Positions 1-12,200 of a stretch of DNA of 64,000 bases are shown in pieces. Below the pieces are notes generated by a model. It saw only the letters and a list, made by a program, of their open reading frames with translations. It did not search any database and had not been told where the DNA came from. The stretch covers positions 387,121-451,120 of the forward strand of contig KN805376.1 of assembly GCA_000818945.1 (NCBI GenBank), in the 5' to 3' direction. Source of the DNA: Schizochytrium sp. CCTCC M209059 (Eukaryota > Sar > Bigyra > Thraustochytrida > Thraustochytriidae). Within the stretch, counting starts at the first letter, position 1, and each line of letters opens with the position of its first letter. A program made the position numbers and the translations under genes.

Positions 1-100
1 CGCGCGCCCGCGCGGGGAGCGGGGGAGGCGGAGGGCGGCGCGCGGCGGAAGGGACCGCGGCGGCGCGAGCGCCCGCGCGCGGCGCGACGTACCTGGGCTC

Positions 101-143
101 GTGCGTGCGTGCTTGCGTGCTTGCGTGCTTGCTTGCTTGCCTG
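101..143. repeat. TGCG/TGCT tetranucleotide microsatellite
   Basis: An imperfect run of TGCG and TGCT units. It is one of many 4-bp-period tracts that mark the intergenic DNA of this window. Confidence 0.8.
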
Positions 144-740
144 CGAGCGTGTTTGTTGCGGGCGTCTTTTCGCCCTCTTTGCACGCGCAGCCGCACCCGC
201 CTTAAAGTGCTGCGCTGCGAAGGCGTCGCGACCTGGTGCGGAACTGCTGGTTAAGGCGGCCGGCGCAAGATCCTTTTGGCCAAGTACCATCTCGCGGAGG
301 CGCACTTGCGCGGAGGATACCCGACTTGCGCGCGCGCATTGTGCACTTGCGCGCCCAGGCTTTACCCGAGTTGTTTTTTCAGGGTGCAAATGGAGAGAGA
401 GGCGCGGGCCCGTGCCGCCTCGAGCGGGACGAGGACGAAGAGCAGGGCGTGCAGCCGGCCTCGGGGCCTCGCGAAATCGTAGAATGCAGCAGAGGAGCGA
501 GGGGGACAGTCCCGTCTGATACCCTATCTGGCAGTAAGCCGAGCTTGCAGCACAGCAGTCTGTGGCTGCAGATCGTCGCGACACACACGCTCGCACACCC
601 ATCGCCATTACATTGTAATACATTGTAATACGTAGTACGGCCTTCCACTACCTGTCAGCCAAACTTCTATAATCCACTTGCGCGCCGCGTAAGGTCGACT
701 TGCGTCCGCGTCAATCGTCGACTTGCGCTGTGCACCCCCT

Positions 741-820
741 CATCATCATTATCAGCAGCAGCAGCAGCAGCAGCATCAACATCATCAGCAGCAAGATCAT
801 CATCATCATCATCACCACCG
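741..820. repeat. CAG/CAT triplet tract
   Basis: Interrupted runs of CAT, CAG and CAA triplets over about 80 bp. They could encode poly-Gln/His in one frame, but no gene context supports translation. Confidence 0.8.
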
Positions 821-1334
821 GGCCTCTTCCTCTTCCCCTCGTGCAGCGCAGCGAAAGCGCAATGAAAGCCCTTTTCCGCCTCGTGGCGCCCGCCAGCACA
901 GGCTGCTCTCGCGGCGCGGCGCGGGGCCTGGAGGGTGGATGCCTCGGCCAGGATTGGGTGGCGCGCCTTGCCTCGCCTCGCCTTGCATTGCATTGCATTA
1001 CATTGCACTGTGCTAGTGCACTTGCGCTCTGCGCTTGCATTCTGCACTTCCGCGCTGCATTCCACACTTCGCGCCCCGCGATTTCGCATTTTGCGGCGGC
1101 GCATTGTGCACTTGCGAGGTTTGCCTTTGCCTTCCTTGCATGTGCATTCGCATTCGCAGCGAGCGCGGTGCGGGTCGCGCCTGCACAAGCTGCGCGAGCA
1201 GAGCAGAGCAGCAGCGAAAGCAGAAGAGCAACGCGGACGCGGAGCAGCGCAGCGGCACGGACAGCGGCGGCAGCGGCGGCAGCGGAGCGGGCGCGGAGCT
1301 GCGCGAGGCAGAAGAGGAGGAGAAGGCAAGGGAG

Positions 1335-2864
1335 ATGCTCTCTCGCGCGACGCGCAGCGGGCGCCTGGCGCTCGCAGGGTGCAGGCAGCAGCTGGCGGCG
1401 GTGCAGACGCAGCAGACGCAGACGCAGCGGCGGCTGCTGAGCGGGAGCAAGTCGGAGGATGAAGGCCCGAAGCTCTGGGGAGGAAGGTTCACGGGCGCCG
1501 TGGACCCGCTGATGGAGAAGTTCAACGCGTCGATTGGGTTCGACAAGCGCATGTGGAAGGAGGATCTCCACGGGTCCATGTGCTACACACGCGCCCTCGT
1601 GCGCGCAGGCCTCCTCACTGAGGAAGAGGGATCCAAGATGCAGGAAGGCCTCGAACTCGTGCACAAAGAGTGGGCCGCCGGCGACTTCAAGATCAAGTCC
1701 AGCGACGAGGACATCCACAGCGCCAACGAGCGCAGGCTCACCGAGCTCATCGGCAGCGATGTCGCTGGCAAGCTCCACACCGGTCGCTCGCGCAACGATC
1801 AGGTCGCCACCGACGTCCGCCTCTGGCTCAAGGCCCAAGTCAAGGACCTTCAGCAGGACCTCATCCAGCTCATGCGCACCGCCACCAACCGCGCCGAGGC
1901 CGAGGTCGACATTATCTTCCCCGGATACACCCACCTCCAGCCGGCGCAGCCCATCCGCTGGGGTCACTACCTCATGGCCTACTGCAACATGTGGAAGCGC
2001 GATGCGGAGCGTTTGCAGGATCTCCTCAAGCGCGTCGATGTCATGCCCCTGGGTTCCGGTGCCCTCGCCGGACACGCCTTCCTCGGCCCCGATGACCGCA
2101 CTGCGCTCGCTGAGGACATTGGCTTCTCCCAGGGTCCATCGTGGAACTCGCTCGACGCCACTTCGGATCGTGACTTTGTCGTCGAGTTCCTCTTCTGGGC
2201 CAGTCTCACCGGTGTACACATTAGCAAATTCGCCGAGGACTGCATCATCTACAGCAGCAACGAGTTCAAGTACATGGCCATGTCCGATGCCTACTCGACG
2301 GGCTCCTCGCTCATGCCCCAAAAGAAGAACCCGGACGCCTGCGAGCTCCTCCGCGGCAAGTCTGGCCGCAACATCGGCAACCTCACCACCATGCTCGTCG
2401 CGCTCAAGGGTCTTCCCTCCACCTACAACAAGGATCTCCAGGAGGACAAGGAGCCCCTCTTCGACTCGGTCGACACCATGAAGGGCTGCCTTCCCATTGC
2501 CACCGGCGTCCTCGCCACCCTCAAGCTTAACACCGACCGCATGCAGAAGGGTCTCTCTGCTGACATGCTCGCCACCGACCTTGCTGACTACCTTGTGCGC
2601 AAGGGTGTCCCTTTCCGCGAGACGCATCACATTTCTGGCCAAGCTGTGCAGATTGCCGAGAACCAGAACAAGCCCCTGTCCAGTGTCACTCTTGACGAGC
2701 TCAAGACCCTGCACTCGGCCTTTGAGGAGGATGTCGAAAAGGTCTGGTCGTTCGAGAGCTCTGTCGAGTCCCGCGACGCCCAGGGCTCCACCTCGAGGCG
2801 TTCCGTGCTTCAGCAGACCGCCGCCATGAAGGAATGGCTCGACAACTACGAAAAGTCGGCCTAA
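1335..2864 (+). CDS. ASL: Argininosuccinate lyase, probably mitochondrial
   Basis: This enzyme cleaves argininosuccinate to arginine and fumarate, the last step of arginine synthesis and part of the urea cycle. The 509-residue product carries the fumarase/aspartase superfamily signature (GSSLMPQKKNPD, from residue 323), whose flexible loop holds the catalytic serine, and the family N-terminal motif LWGGRF. Bacterial and animal lyases are about 460 residues. The extra 45 residues here are rich in Arg, Gln and Ala, lack acidic residues until about residue 42, and end in RRLLS, which resembles a mitochondrial processing site. I chose the ATG at 1335 because it begins this presequence. An in-frame ATG at 1140 would add an acidic, low-complexity leader and looks less likely. 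The gene converges with the dynein gene. Family assignment is sure; mitochondrial location is inferred. Confidence 0.96.
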   Translation: MLSRATRSGRLALAGCRQQLAAVQTQQTQTQRRLLSGSKSEDEGPKLWGGRFTGAVDPLMEKFNASIGFDKRMWKEDLHGSMCYTRALVRAGLLTEEEGSKMQEGLELVHKEWAAGDFKIKSSDEDIHSANERRLTELIGSDVAGKLHTGRSRNDQVATDVRLWLKAQVKDLQQDLIQLMRTATNRAEAEVDIIFPGYTHLQPAQPIRWGHYLMAYCNMWKRDAERLQDLLKRVDVMPLGSGALAGHAFLGPDDRTALAEDIGFSQGPSWNSLDATSDRDFVVEFLFWASLTGVHISKFAEDCIIYSSNEFKYMAMSDAYSTGSSLMPQKKNPDACELLRGKSGRNIGNLTTMLVALKGLPSTYNKDLQEDKEPLFDSVDTMKGCLPIATGVLATLKLNTDRMQKGLSADMLATDLADYLVRKGVPFRETHHISGQAVQIAENQNKPLSSVTLDELKTLHSAFEEDVEKVWSFESSVESRDAQGSTSRRSVLQQTAAMKEWLDNYEKSA

Positions 2865-3276
2865 AGATTTTGAAAAGTGTGACAGGAACAACAGGAACGA
2901 ACCATCTCATCTCATCTCATTTTATCCTCGTTTCTGCGGCACCGCGTGGCCCCAAGGCGCCGCTGCTCGCAACTCACATACATGCACGTATTGAATCTTT
3001 GACCATGTTTTGTTTCCCTCTTCACTGTTTCTCGGCTCCATCTCGATCGCGTGGCGGAAAGCGTGAACAATGAGCGAGCTCACTGGTCGCCATCACTTCG
3101 TTCTTCGAGTAGTTCTTTATGATAGCTTGAAACACGGTCCCGCCTCTCAGCGCATCTCAGCGCCTCTCAGCGTCTCTTAGCGCCTTTCAGCGCCTTTCAG
3201 CAAAAAGAAAAAATGACAGCAGCTGAATGGATGGATGGATATGAATGAGTACGTTCAAGATAAGTTAGGAGACTGT
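2865..3276. other. Convergent intergenic region, ASL/dynein
   Basis: This is the 412-bp space between two converging genes and should hold both 3' ends. It contains CATCT repeats near 2905-2925, a six-copy 10-bp tandem repeat at 3141-3200 and a GGAT run near 3228-3240. I see no gene and no clear AATAAA for the lyase. Confidence 0.6.
3141..3200. repeat. 10-bp tandem repeat, six copies
   Basis: Six head-to-tail copies of a unit close to CGCCTCTCAG, with one to three changes per copy, occupy exactly 60 bp. The tract lies about 80 bp beyond the dynein stop codon, in its probable 3' untranslated region. Confidence 0.85.
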
Positions 3277-6200
3277 TTACTGATGCGGATCCATGAGCAG
3301 CACGGTTTGGAGCAAGACCCATTTTTCCGGCGGATGAAGCTTTGACAAGAGGCTTGCCGTGAATATGTACGTTCCTGCGCGTGCCTGCGTCCGGTACACT
3401 GGCGTGTGGTATATTTTTACACTTCGTGTGGCCTCCTCGGTCAGCGGCACAGCGCGAACGTTGATTACAGGCATTGCTTGAATCGTCTCTTTCGGTCGTG
3501 AGGGCATTAGCGTCCCGTTGGCCGTGTCCCACGTGGCACCCTCCAAAAAGAGACCCGCGATGAAACGTCCATTGTGTGAAGGCTGGTCCACCTCCTCGGG
3601 CTGGCGCTTTGTGACCTCCGTTACAATGACAAGCTTATCCAGCTCGGTCTGCGCCTGTCGTGCGCTGGCCTGCAAGACCGCCGTCAGGAATGCGTTCGGG
3701 TTGAAAAAACCAGATATCCACGTGCACCGCGGCTCCGCGAAAGGATCCATGCAGAATTCCTGTAGTTGCGTCACACGCAGCTGCAAATCCGCCAACCACG
3801 CTCCGAGGGGACGCTCTGAGGGATACGAAATGCGCCGCCATGAATCGGGCACACGGTCTTGGTACAGGGCATACATGAGACGTTCCATCGGTTCTGCCAT
3901 GGTCAAGTCGCCCGTGAAACCGAGCTCCAGCTCCGTGAGCGTCTCGACCATTGTTGTCATCAGGGCCTCCATTCGCGCGCATTCCTGCAGATACATGTTC
4001 TGGAATGGTGTCATCTCCTCGTCTTCCAACGCCGCGAGGACGCTTGCCGTGTCGAGATGCAGGTCTCGATATGTTTCGAGCATGTCTTGCAGCATCGCCT
4101 CGGCCACGTGCTGCGCCGACTGCCCATCGCCCTCCTCCTCGAGCTCGCTCGGTTGTAGCGAATGCAACAAACCCAAGATACGCGCGTTCGCGTCGGTGCG
4201 AAAACCAATCTCAGCATTCGGATGCAGACCGTAGGCCAAGGGCGTCTCTTTGGCTGTCAACGTTGCAAGAACGAGATCTGCATACCTTTCGTGCGTCTGA
4301 AGACTAGGCACAATAAAACTTGTCATGGCCCCACCCAAGGCACAGTCTCCGCCATCCATAGCGCCTCCTCCGCCTGTCGCATCCTCGTCCGAGAGCAACG
4401 CCGACGAGGACGACATTGAGTTACGATCCACGTACGGAAACATTTGCATATCATCAAAGAGCTCGTCTCGCATGTAATAGGAAAGGTAGACTTTGCAAAC
4501 ACGGCGATCGAAATCGTCAATGATGTGCCCTCCATACATGATTTCTCCAAAGAGATAGCGCAGATCCTCCCACGGAACCTTGGTAGAAGTATGATTGTCC
4601 ATGTAATTGCGAAGCACCATCGCGCACGCCGTCAGGTCCTGTGTGCTGATAGGGTACTGTAGGTTGAAGCCCTTTGTCAGATAGGTTTTCCGCTCAAGCA
4701 AAACCGAGTGAAAGTAGCACAAACCGAACAAAATGCTCCGCGATTTGGAATCCAGATTATCGACATCTTCGGGTGCGAATTGGGCCCACGCTCGCGTCAA
4801 ATTCGCTTTAAGACCCGCCGGGGGCTCATTCGTGAGCCGGATGGAGCGATTCAGCAGCGCGATAGGGATATCTGGGCAAGGATCAGAGCTGAGGAAGAGC
4901 CGAAAGTCTTCATGCTGGCCCATGCGCGCAAAGCGTTCGAGTTTCTTGACGAGCTCGTGAAGCCATCGCGGCATAAGATGGACGTTGTTCAGAAACACCC
5001 AGCCGCCACGCTTACTTGCGTGTTCGAGTGCTTTCATCGCCACGATGTCCTGTCCCTGACCGAGACTAATGTTCACATATGTGCTTCCCTCGAGCAAACC
5101 AAAGCGTCGCGCCAAGCGATCCACGTCCGCAGCAACGTTTGCCCCCGGTGAGAGTACAAAGTACACGGGCGTGTCTGGCCGGCTGTCTGCGTACGCCTGC
5201 TCGAGAATCTGAAAAGAGTTTACCTGGGCATCGCAATCCACAAAATGATCTCCGTGTGGCAATGTGCGCCGCACAAAGTTTGAAAGCGCCACCATCACAC
5301 GATCTGGCCGCAGCGCACGCAGAACCAAAATTTTCATGAACGGTTTCTTATCGAGCTCGCGCCACTCCAGAGGGAGCTTTTCCGTTTCGGGGCACACACT
5401 GTTGTACCACTCACGGAAGCGCGGCTCCGACTCAATCATGTCGGCTGGCAGCTTCTCAAACCCAGCTTGCTCTGCAAGAGCACACACACGTTGCCACAAG
5501 GTGTCCGGGAGCCACTCAATCTCGTTGGCTTGCTCAAAGCGTTGCGGCGCGCGAAGAAGAAAGTCGAGCCCCTCCGCATCGAAGCGGTCCGCTTTGAATC
5601 GAGGCTTCACCATTCCGCGCCGCAAAAGATTAAAGGTAAGTTGCACAAGAAAAACAGTCCTGTGCGTCTCAAAGAGACCGCGCGAGACCATCTTAAAGAT
5701 GGTGGCGCGCACAGAGCGCACAAGACCACGAACTCGAGTTTTTTCGGCATTGTCTGGCTCGCCATCACCGCTGCCCGCTGTGCTCGCACTCATACTCGAG
5801 CGAGTGGCTTCCAGATCATCGGTCTCGGCGTCCATATTGGTGCTGTCACCGTCGCTTGCGCTGTCTTTCTGCTGTTCCGCACCAACTGCGAGCGTGGCAT
5901 CGCGCAACGCCTTGTCAAAAAAGCGAATGAAGATGTCCAGCGAGTACTGGTACATGTGGTCCACGGAGGCAAGTTGCAGCAGCATAAAGTACAACATGCT
6001 TGCCTCCACCGCCACGGCACGATACACCTCCCGCGCTTCATTGATGCCCTTCTCCGTCTCGTGGCCTCGTTCCACAGCCAGAGCCACCTCGCTAGCTGTG
6101 CCCTTTGTAGCCTCAAGGCTCTCGATGAGGGGCACATCCGAAAGAATGTCCGGAGGCGCGTTCGACAGCTTCTCGAGCAAGGTCTTCTCGAGCTCTACGA

Positions 6201-9200
6201 GCTGGATCTTATATCTATTGAAGGCCAGTTGCAATTCTTGCTTTTCCTTCTCGAGTTCAGACTTTTCGAAGCTCACAACGCGAGCTAACAGCTGATCTTC
6301 CAAACCGCCTTCGGTGACAATAAAATTGATGAGCGTGCACTGTGCCAGCACCTCGGGGCGGAAGTGCGGGTTGCTCAAACGAGTCGTCAATACGAGACGA
6401 AACTGCGAGTTAAATTCTACCTCGTGTCCTCCAAGCTGGAGGAATGGCTGTCTGCCCTTGAGCGTGAATGAGCGAGCCAGAAGAGGTGCGAGCGTTGCGT
6501 CGAGCTCCTCATCGACGCCTTCAAGAATCACCGTACGTCCATGTTCAATTGCCCGCAGCAGCGTCTGCACAAGCGTAGGTGAGGTAGCATGCACTTCCAT
6601 GAGCTGAGGAACCTCACTCTCTTCGACAAAGAGGTTGCGTCTGCTCTGCATGAGCTTGCTCATTTGCTTTCCCTTAGTGGACATGCGTCGGCCCCCCATG
6701 GTGTGGCCCTTGAAAGAGTCCCGTCGAAGGCCGCCGCGCAAGCTCTTTTTGCTGTCCAGAGAGTTTGCAGCTGCTACAGCATGCTCATCCGCACTGCTAG
6801 AATTATCCTCTTTGGTCCCAAAGTGAGTGCGCAGCCACGAGGCCGCCTGCATGTGCGGATCCACGACTAGTGGCCAGCGTGACGTGGCGCTAGCAATGAT
6901 CGCTCCGTTCTCAAGCGAAAAGGCGTCGACAGCGAGACCCTCCATGCCCCATTGCGCCAGGTCAGAGTCCGCTGCGAGCACGCTAAGTGGTGTGACACCC
7001 TCTGAGAGAGGAATTTCGCGGGACAGAATGTCGTTGGTCCAAATGTCACGCCAAAGGCTCGAGCGCGTCACGCTGTCAAAGGCTCCAATATAGGAAACAA
7101 ATGCCGCGGCGAGCAGCGAGTCCCCGACAAGGGTTTCACTTCGGTTCTTCAGAGCTTCAATCTGGCGCTCCCAGCGGGTGTTTTCGCTCGCCAGGCCCTT
7201 GACGAGCCGTTCTGCAAGTGCAAGTCGGTCCGTGACCTGCGCAGCTTCGACCTCCACCTTGGATTTCTCGTTAGTGGCGAGCTTGAAGTTGTGCTGGAGC
7301 TCTTCGAGTCGCTGCTCGGCGTCGCGAAGTTGCGTCTCGACCCGGGCGAGGTCCGCCATCGCATCTTCCTTGGACGCGCGAGCGGCCTCAAGTCTGTCCA
7401 TCAGCGGCTTGACCTTTTTGTAAATCTTATTGTACGCGCAGATATTGATCACCCAATTGGCCATGTTGGCTGCCGCAGATGACTTTTTCGCAAGCTTTTC
7501 AAAAGTAAAGTCGGCGTCGCTCACGATCGGCGCGATGCGCTCGATAAGATCTTCGGGAATGTTTTTCGCGTCGTACTCCTCCAGACTCTGCTTAAACTTG
7601 TCCGTGTTATTCATCATGCGCTTAGCATTGTCCCAACTGAAGATCCGCTTTTCGTTCTTGATCATCATCAAGACACAGGTCGTGACCTTGTCCACGCCCG
7701 CGGGAGGTTTGGTCAGAGACTTGAGCTCGGTCAGCGAGGCCTTAGTGAGGCAGTTGACCGCCTCCTCAGCCTGAGCCATGGCCGGCTGCGCGGCTGCCAG
7801 CTCGGTTTCGGCATCCTCCTCGATTTCCTTGGCTTCTGTTGCAAACGTCTCTGCGCGAATCCGCTCTTTGGAAGCGATCTTTTGCTGCGCTTCTGCCTCG
7901 CCGCGCTGCTGAGCCATTTGCGTCAGCAATTCCTCCGTCGCATCCTTTCGCTCTTCAACACGAGCCATGGTCTCCTTCAGGTCTTCTTGGAGCCCGGCCA
8001 CGTCGCGAGCTGTGCCACGAAGGGTGTCAAGACCTGCACTGAGCCGGTCAAGATCCTGGTGAAGAGCAGCACGCTTCTTACCAAGTAGCCCGCGGTAGAA
8101 ACTTAACATCTCCAAGAAGGTTTTCGGGGTCACGTAGTTGTACCGCTTCTGCACCTCCAGATAGCGCTGGCTCACCTCCGTCACGCTGAGATGCACTTCG
8201 GCAATGTGGTGCATGACATTTTCAGCAATATCCTCACTCGCAAACCCAGCGCCCTTGAGGAAGCGTCCCGCCACAGCGACCAGTGCCTCACGGGGCCAGG
8301 GATGAAACCAATCGATCGAAGTGCAATTCACCAGACCTGGGAACCGCCGCGCTCGCACACGAAGAGTCTCACCCACTGGCGAATGGCACAAAATGATGTG
8401 CAAGGTTCTTTTAACACGCGCCACGAAATAGTCGGCCATGCTCGATCTGCTCGTCGTCTGAATTCCGGCCATTTTCGCCTCCGCGCGGAGTGAGGCAAAT
8501 ATGCCATCGAGCTCGTCAGCGGAAAAGAGGTCTGGAACAGACCCGCTTGAAAGAACGTCGTTGATATAAACGAGGAAACGCTCGTCGACAATCTGCGCGT
8601 CGGTCAGTAAGAGCACCACTGGAGCGTGTATGCGCAAGCCCGCTCGTCGATATAGCGCTTTCAGGCTCTCTTGAAAATCTGCCAGACCGAAGTCGCTCGT
8701 TACAGGAATATGGACCACCTCGTAATTACAGATGAAAGCAGCCAGGCGTGAAAGGCTCTGCTTGCCGGAGCCGCCCACACCAACCAGGAGGGCATTGCCT
8801 CCGGGGGTACCAATGATCCGCGCGATACGGCAGACGTGTTCGGCTGCAAGCTGAAAAAGAACCAAGTCCATCTTCGCTTTCGACTTGTTGTACGCCATCA
8901 AGTGGTCCTCAAGGCACGCCTGGACATCTTTCATCGATGACGCCCCAACGTAGGGCCCCGAACGTTTGGTGATGGTTGTTGAGTCGATTTGTGAAACAGA
9001 CTTGCGATCCCCTCTCTGCCCCGCAGCAGACTGACCCCTTTCTCCTGTCGCAGACACGTCTGTTGAAGTTAATGGATCGTCATTGGGTCTGAGAGAAGCC
9101 CGACCAAAGCTTGAGGGTATGGGGAGCGGCGCAGACTCGGTGACCCGAGAAGGATTTAGCGGGCTTGAGACCGCTCTAGCACTCCCCGTAACCGCACTGG

Positions 9201-12200
9201 CCGCCAGCAAAGCTTGCGAAGACGGACGCACAAAGTCCGCAAACAAAAGAGGCTCCTCGAACATGTCGTCCTGCTCCTCTTCAAAGTACTTCTTGGACAC
9301 ACCCACCAGCAATGACCGAAAGTTGGTCATGTCTTTCCCGGAGATGAGCCGATCGGAGAACACGCGCATGCTTTCATGCAAGAAGAGACGCACAAATGAC
9401 AACGGTGTCGTGTATGCCTCGTGGGATGAGCGGCAGAGGCCCTGCACCACGCTCGAAAGATTACGCATGTTAAAGTTGTAGTGAAATCGTGTTGCCGAAG
9501 GTAAGAATTTGGCACACATGACCTCATGCAGCTCAAGAAGAGCGTCCACGCACCTCTGCGCTTGCGATTGTATCGGAAGAACAAAGTGGTCGAGGTGCGA
9601 TGACAGAATGGTGCCGTAGATGCGCTGTAAGTCGGCATACTCGGGCATTGAGCACGCGACTGCGGCAAGGTGGCGCTGCAGGCGAGGATTGATCGTGAAT
9701 GATCCCGCTTTGTGATTCATTGCGGCAACGATCTGCACATCTCGGATTTCCTTCTTTACGCCGAGATCGCCTCGGTCGAACCATTGCCCGTAATCGAGAA
9801 ATTGGCGGAGCAGCGCAAGCGGTGTCTGCGTCCCGTACTCTTCGACGCGTGCCATGTTGAGGTCGTCGACAAAAAAGACAAGCTTCTTTTCTCCCGGTGG
9901 ACCATAGATCTTTCCTGAGCGCTTGTCAACATGATGCTCGAGTTGCGCTTGCAGCACGGCCGCGTCCGTGTAGTAGTTGACGTTGATCGTTGCGCTTGCA
10001 AAATCCCCGCTCATCGTCCGTAGAAACTCGCGCATCACAGTCGTCTTCCCCGTGCCTGCTGATCCTATCAGGCAGACCGGATGATGCTGACGCGAAAGCT
10101 GCCTCAGCACATATGTGCATCGCACCGAGTCTATCGTTGGGATGACAATGTCTTGGAAGTCAACCTCGGCAATTGGGGTGTGCTTATCGAGCATCGTTGA
10201 CCATGGCACGAGAGCCCGAGACTTGGTGCAGTAAAAGTAGTCAAACACATTCGTTTGCGGCTGCTCGGTGGCCGTACTGATGCCTCGTCGCGAGTGATCC
10301 TCTTCCCCAGATGCAGCGGACCCGATCGCGTCCTCAGTTGCTGCAGCAACTGGGGCTTGCCACACGAGTCCTCGATCCGAAAAGAGTTTGAGCCAGGCTG
10401 ACGAGAACTTTTTCCGGTCCACCACTGCGCTTCCTGTTCCCCAAATTACCGCGAAAACAAAGAGATGCTCGAGCTCAGACTTGGTGAGCATCTCGGGTTC
10501 GTGCACTTCGTCAAGAAGGCACTGCAAAAGGCGGCACGTCGTCTGCGCAAGGTCGACCTTGCCGCGCGGAACAATATGTTGCAGCGTTGGCGTAGTGTCA
10601 AAGAGCGCGAGTGCCGGCTGCATGTAGACTCGAAAAAGTACCTGAAGCTGGGCCAGAACCTTGGCACTCTGGCTGCACACTTGGAGCCAGGACTCGACTA
10701 ACGGCCCCCAGCCAACGTCGTCTTCATTGATGAACAAAATGCCAGCGCGAGACACCGTCGCAGGAGTAGCATTCTGGAGCGAGTTCACCTCGAAAAGCAT
10801 GCGCATTTTATGCGTTAGCTGAATCCGCTCATTGCTAACGAGCGTAAGCACCTTGTTATCGTCCATCACGGTGTTCATGGACTCGATCCAGATTGCATCA
10901 ATATCGCCATCTAGAACAATCCAATGATGGCGCTGGTAAGGATGGTAAGGCGCTTCTTGCTGCGACATGTTTCGCATGACAATGCTGAGCGCACCGTCCC
11001 GCCAGTCACGCTGGAGCGTCATGTATCCGTATAACTCGTTGCTAGTCAGAGCCTTAGGGTTCAAAACCTCGGTGACGCACGTCGGCTTCGTCTCGCCATT
11101 GTTGTGCGCATCAGCAAGGGTTTGCCAGATTGAGGTCTTGCCGCACCCAGGAGGACCCAGCAGCATCACCGAATGTCGCACCTCGAGAATTTCTTGAAGA
11201 TTGACCACCTTGTTAAGAAAGTCCTCTTCTGGCTGCAAGACGCTTTGACGAGCGGCACCCACAGCCGGGGTAAGCGTGTCGTCCTCGTCTTCAGCGGTCG
11301 CGTCGGTGGGCGCATCAAGGTCCCCTTCGAGCAATGATTCGGAGCCGCCCTCATCGACCGATTCACCTCCAAGTGTCGACGACCCCACGCTCACTCGCGC
11401 CGCAGCAATCGCAAGATGAGCGCGACGGTTGCAGGCATTCTTTGCACGCTCCTTGAGTGTCTCATCAAATTTGGGCGGAATAACAATGCCAGGAAAGAGG
11501 TCGCCGACAAGCTTGAGGAAGATCGGAAGGTCAAATGCTGGAAGCTTGGGAACGTTAAAGTCACGGAGCGCGCGCATCAGGATAGCTGTCTCATCCACAT
11601 CAAGCTCTTCACGTCGCAAGATGCCGGCCACGCGAAGCACCGATTTGACGTTTCGCAATCCCCAATCGTAGTGGGGCTGCTGCGAGAGCAGCTCTGCGCT
11701 CAGCTTGTACAAGGTGACAAACTTCACCGAGAGCGGGGCTGCGCTCACGAAACCTTCGGCCATGAGCATGTTTTGGCAAATAGGCTGTAAATCGGGTCGA
11801 ATCATGGCACAAGACCGAAAATGCGTCTTGAGGTTCTCCGGAAGCTCTGTGCGCCCCGCGTAGCCAGGGTTCATCGTGATGAAAAACCCAGTAGTAGGCA
11901 CGAGCTTCAGCGAGCAGCCCATAAAGTCAAAGGAACCCACAACAGTGGGCGGCTTGCCGGACGGCACATCGGACGCATACTGTGCGTCACGGTTTGCGGG
12001 GTCTGCGAGGTAACGAATAGCATCTAGAATTGTCTTCACCTGCGTAGCCACGACACTGAGAACCTCAATTGGAATTCGATTAAACTCGTCAAAGCATCCC
12101 CATGCTCCTGTCTGGGAAAGTCCCTTGAAGATGTCGCCGATTGTTTGGTAATTCATCTGGTCTGAGCAGTTGAACACATAACAGGGAAGACCAAGACACT

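Larger units (their letters stand above)
1..1334. other. Upstream region of ASL, no convincing gene
   Basis: This stretch before the lyase gene holds no reading frame with recognisable protein features; the frames across it are arginine- and alanine-rich products of GC-rich repeats. It contains a TGCG/TGCT tetranucleotide run at 101-143, a short ATTGTAATA duplication near 610-630, a mixed CAG/CAT triplet tract at 741-820, and repeated copies of a CACTTGCG-like element between 303 and 1116. One TACGTAGTA 9-mer lies at 629-637. It is probably promoter and 5' leader of the lyase gene, and possibly of a gene beyond the left edge. Confidence 0.6.

Noticed and set aside
1140..1334. Upstream in-frame ATG for ASL at 1140
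   Set aside because: It would add an acidic, Ser/Gly-rich leader before the basic presequence and is less like any lyase N terminus. It cannot be excluded without transcript data.
711..2891. Long minus-strand reading frame (726 codons) opposite ASL
   Set aside because: It is the mirror of the lyase gene caused by GC-rich codon use. Its product shows no domain and runs into triplet-repeat poly-Met/Leu, while the plus strand encodes an unmistakable enzyme.
3141..3200. CRISPR-like array
   Set aside because: The 10-bp units are directly adjacent with no spacers, and the sequence is nuclear eukaryotic DNA.
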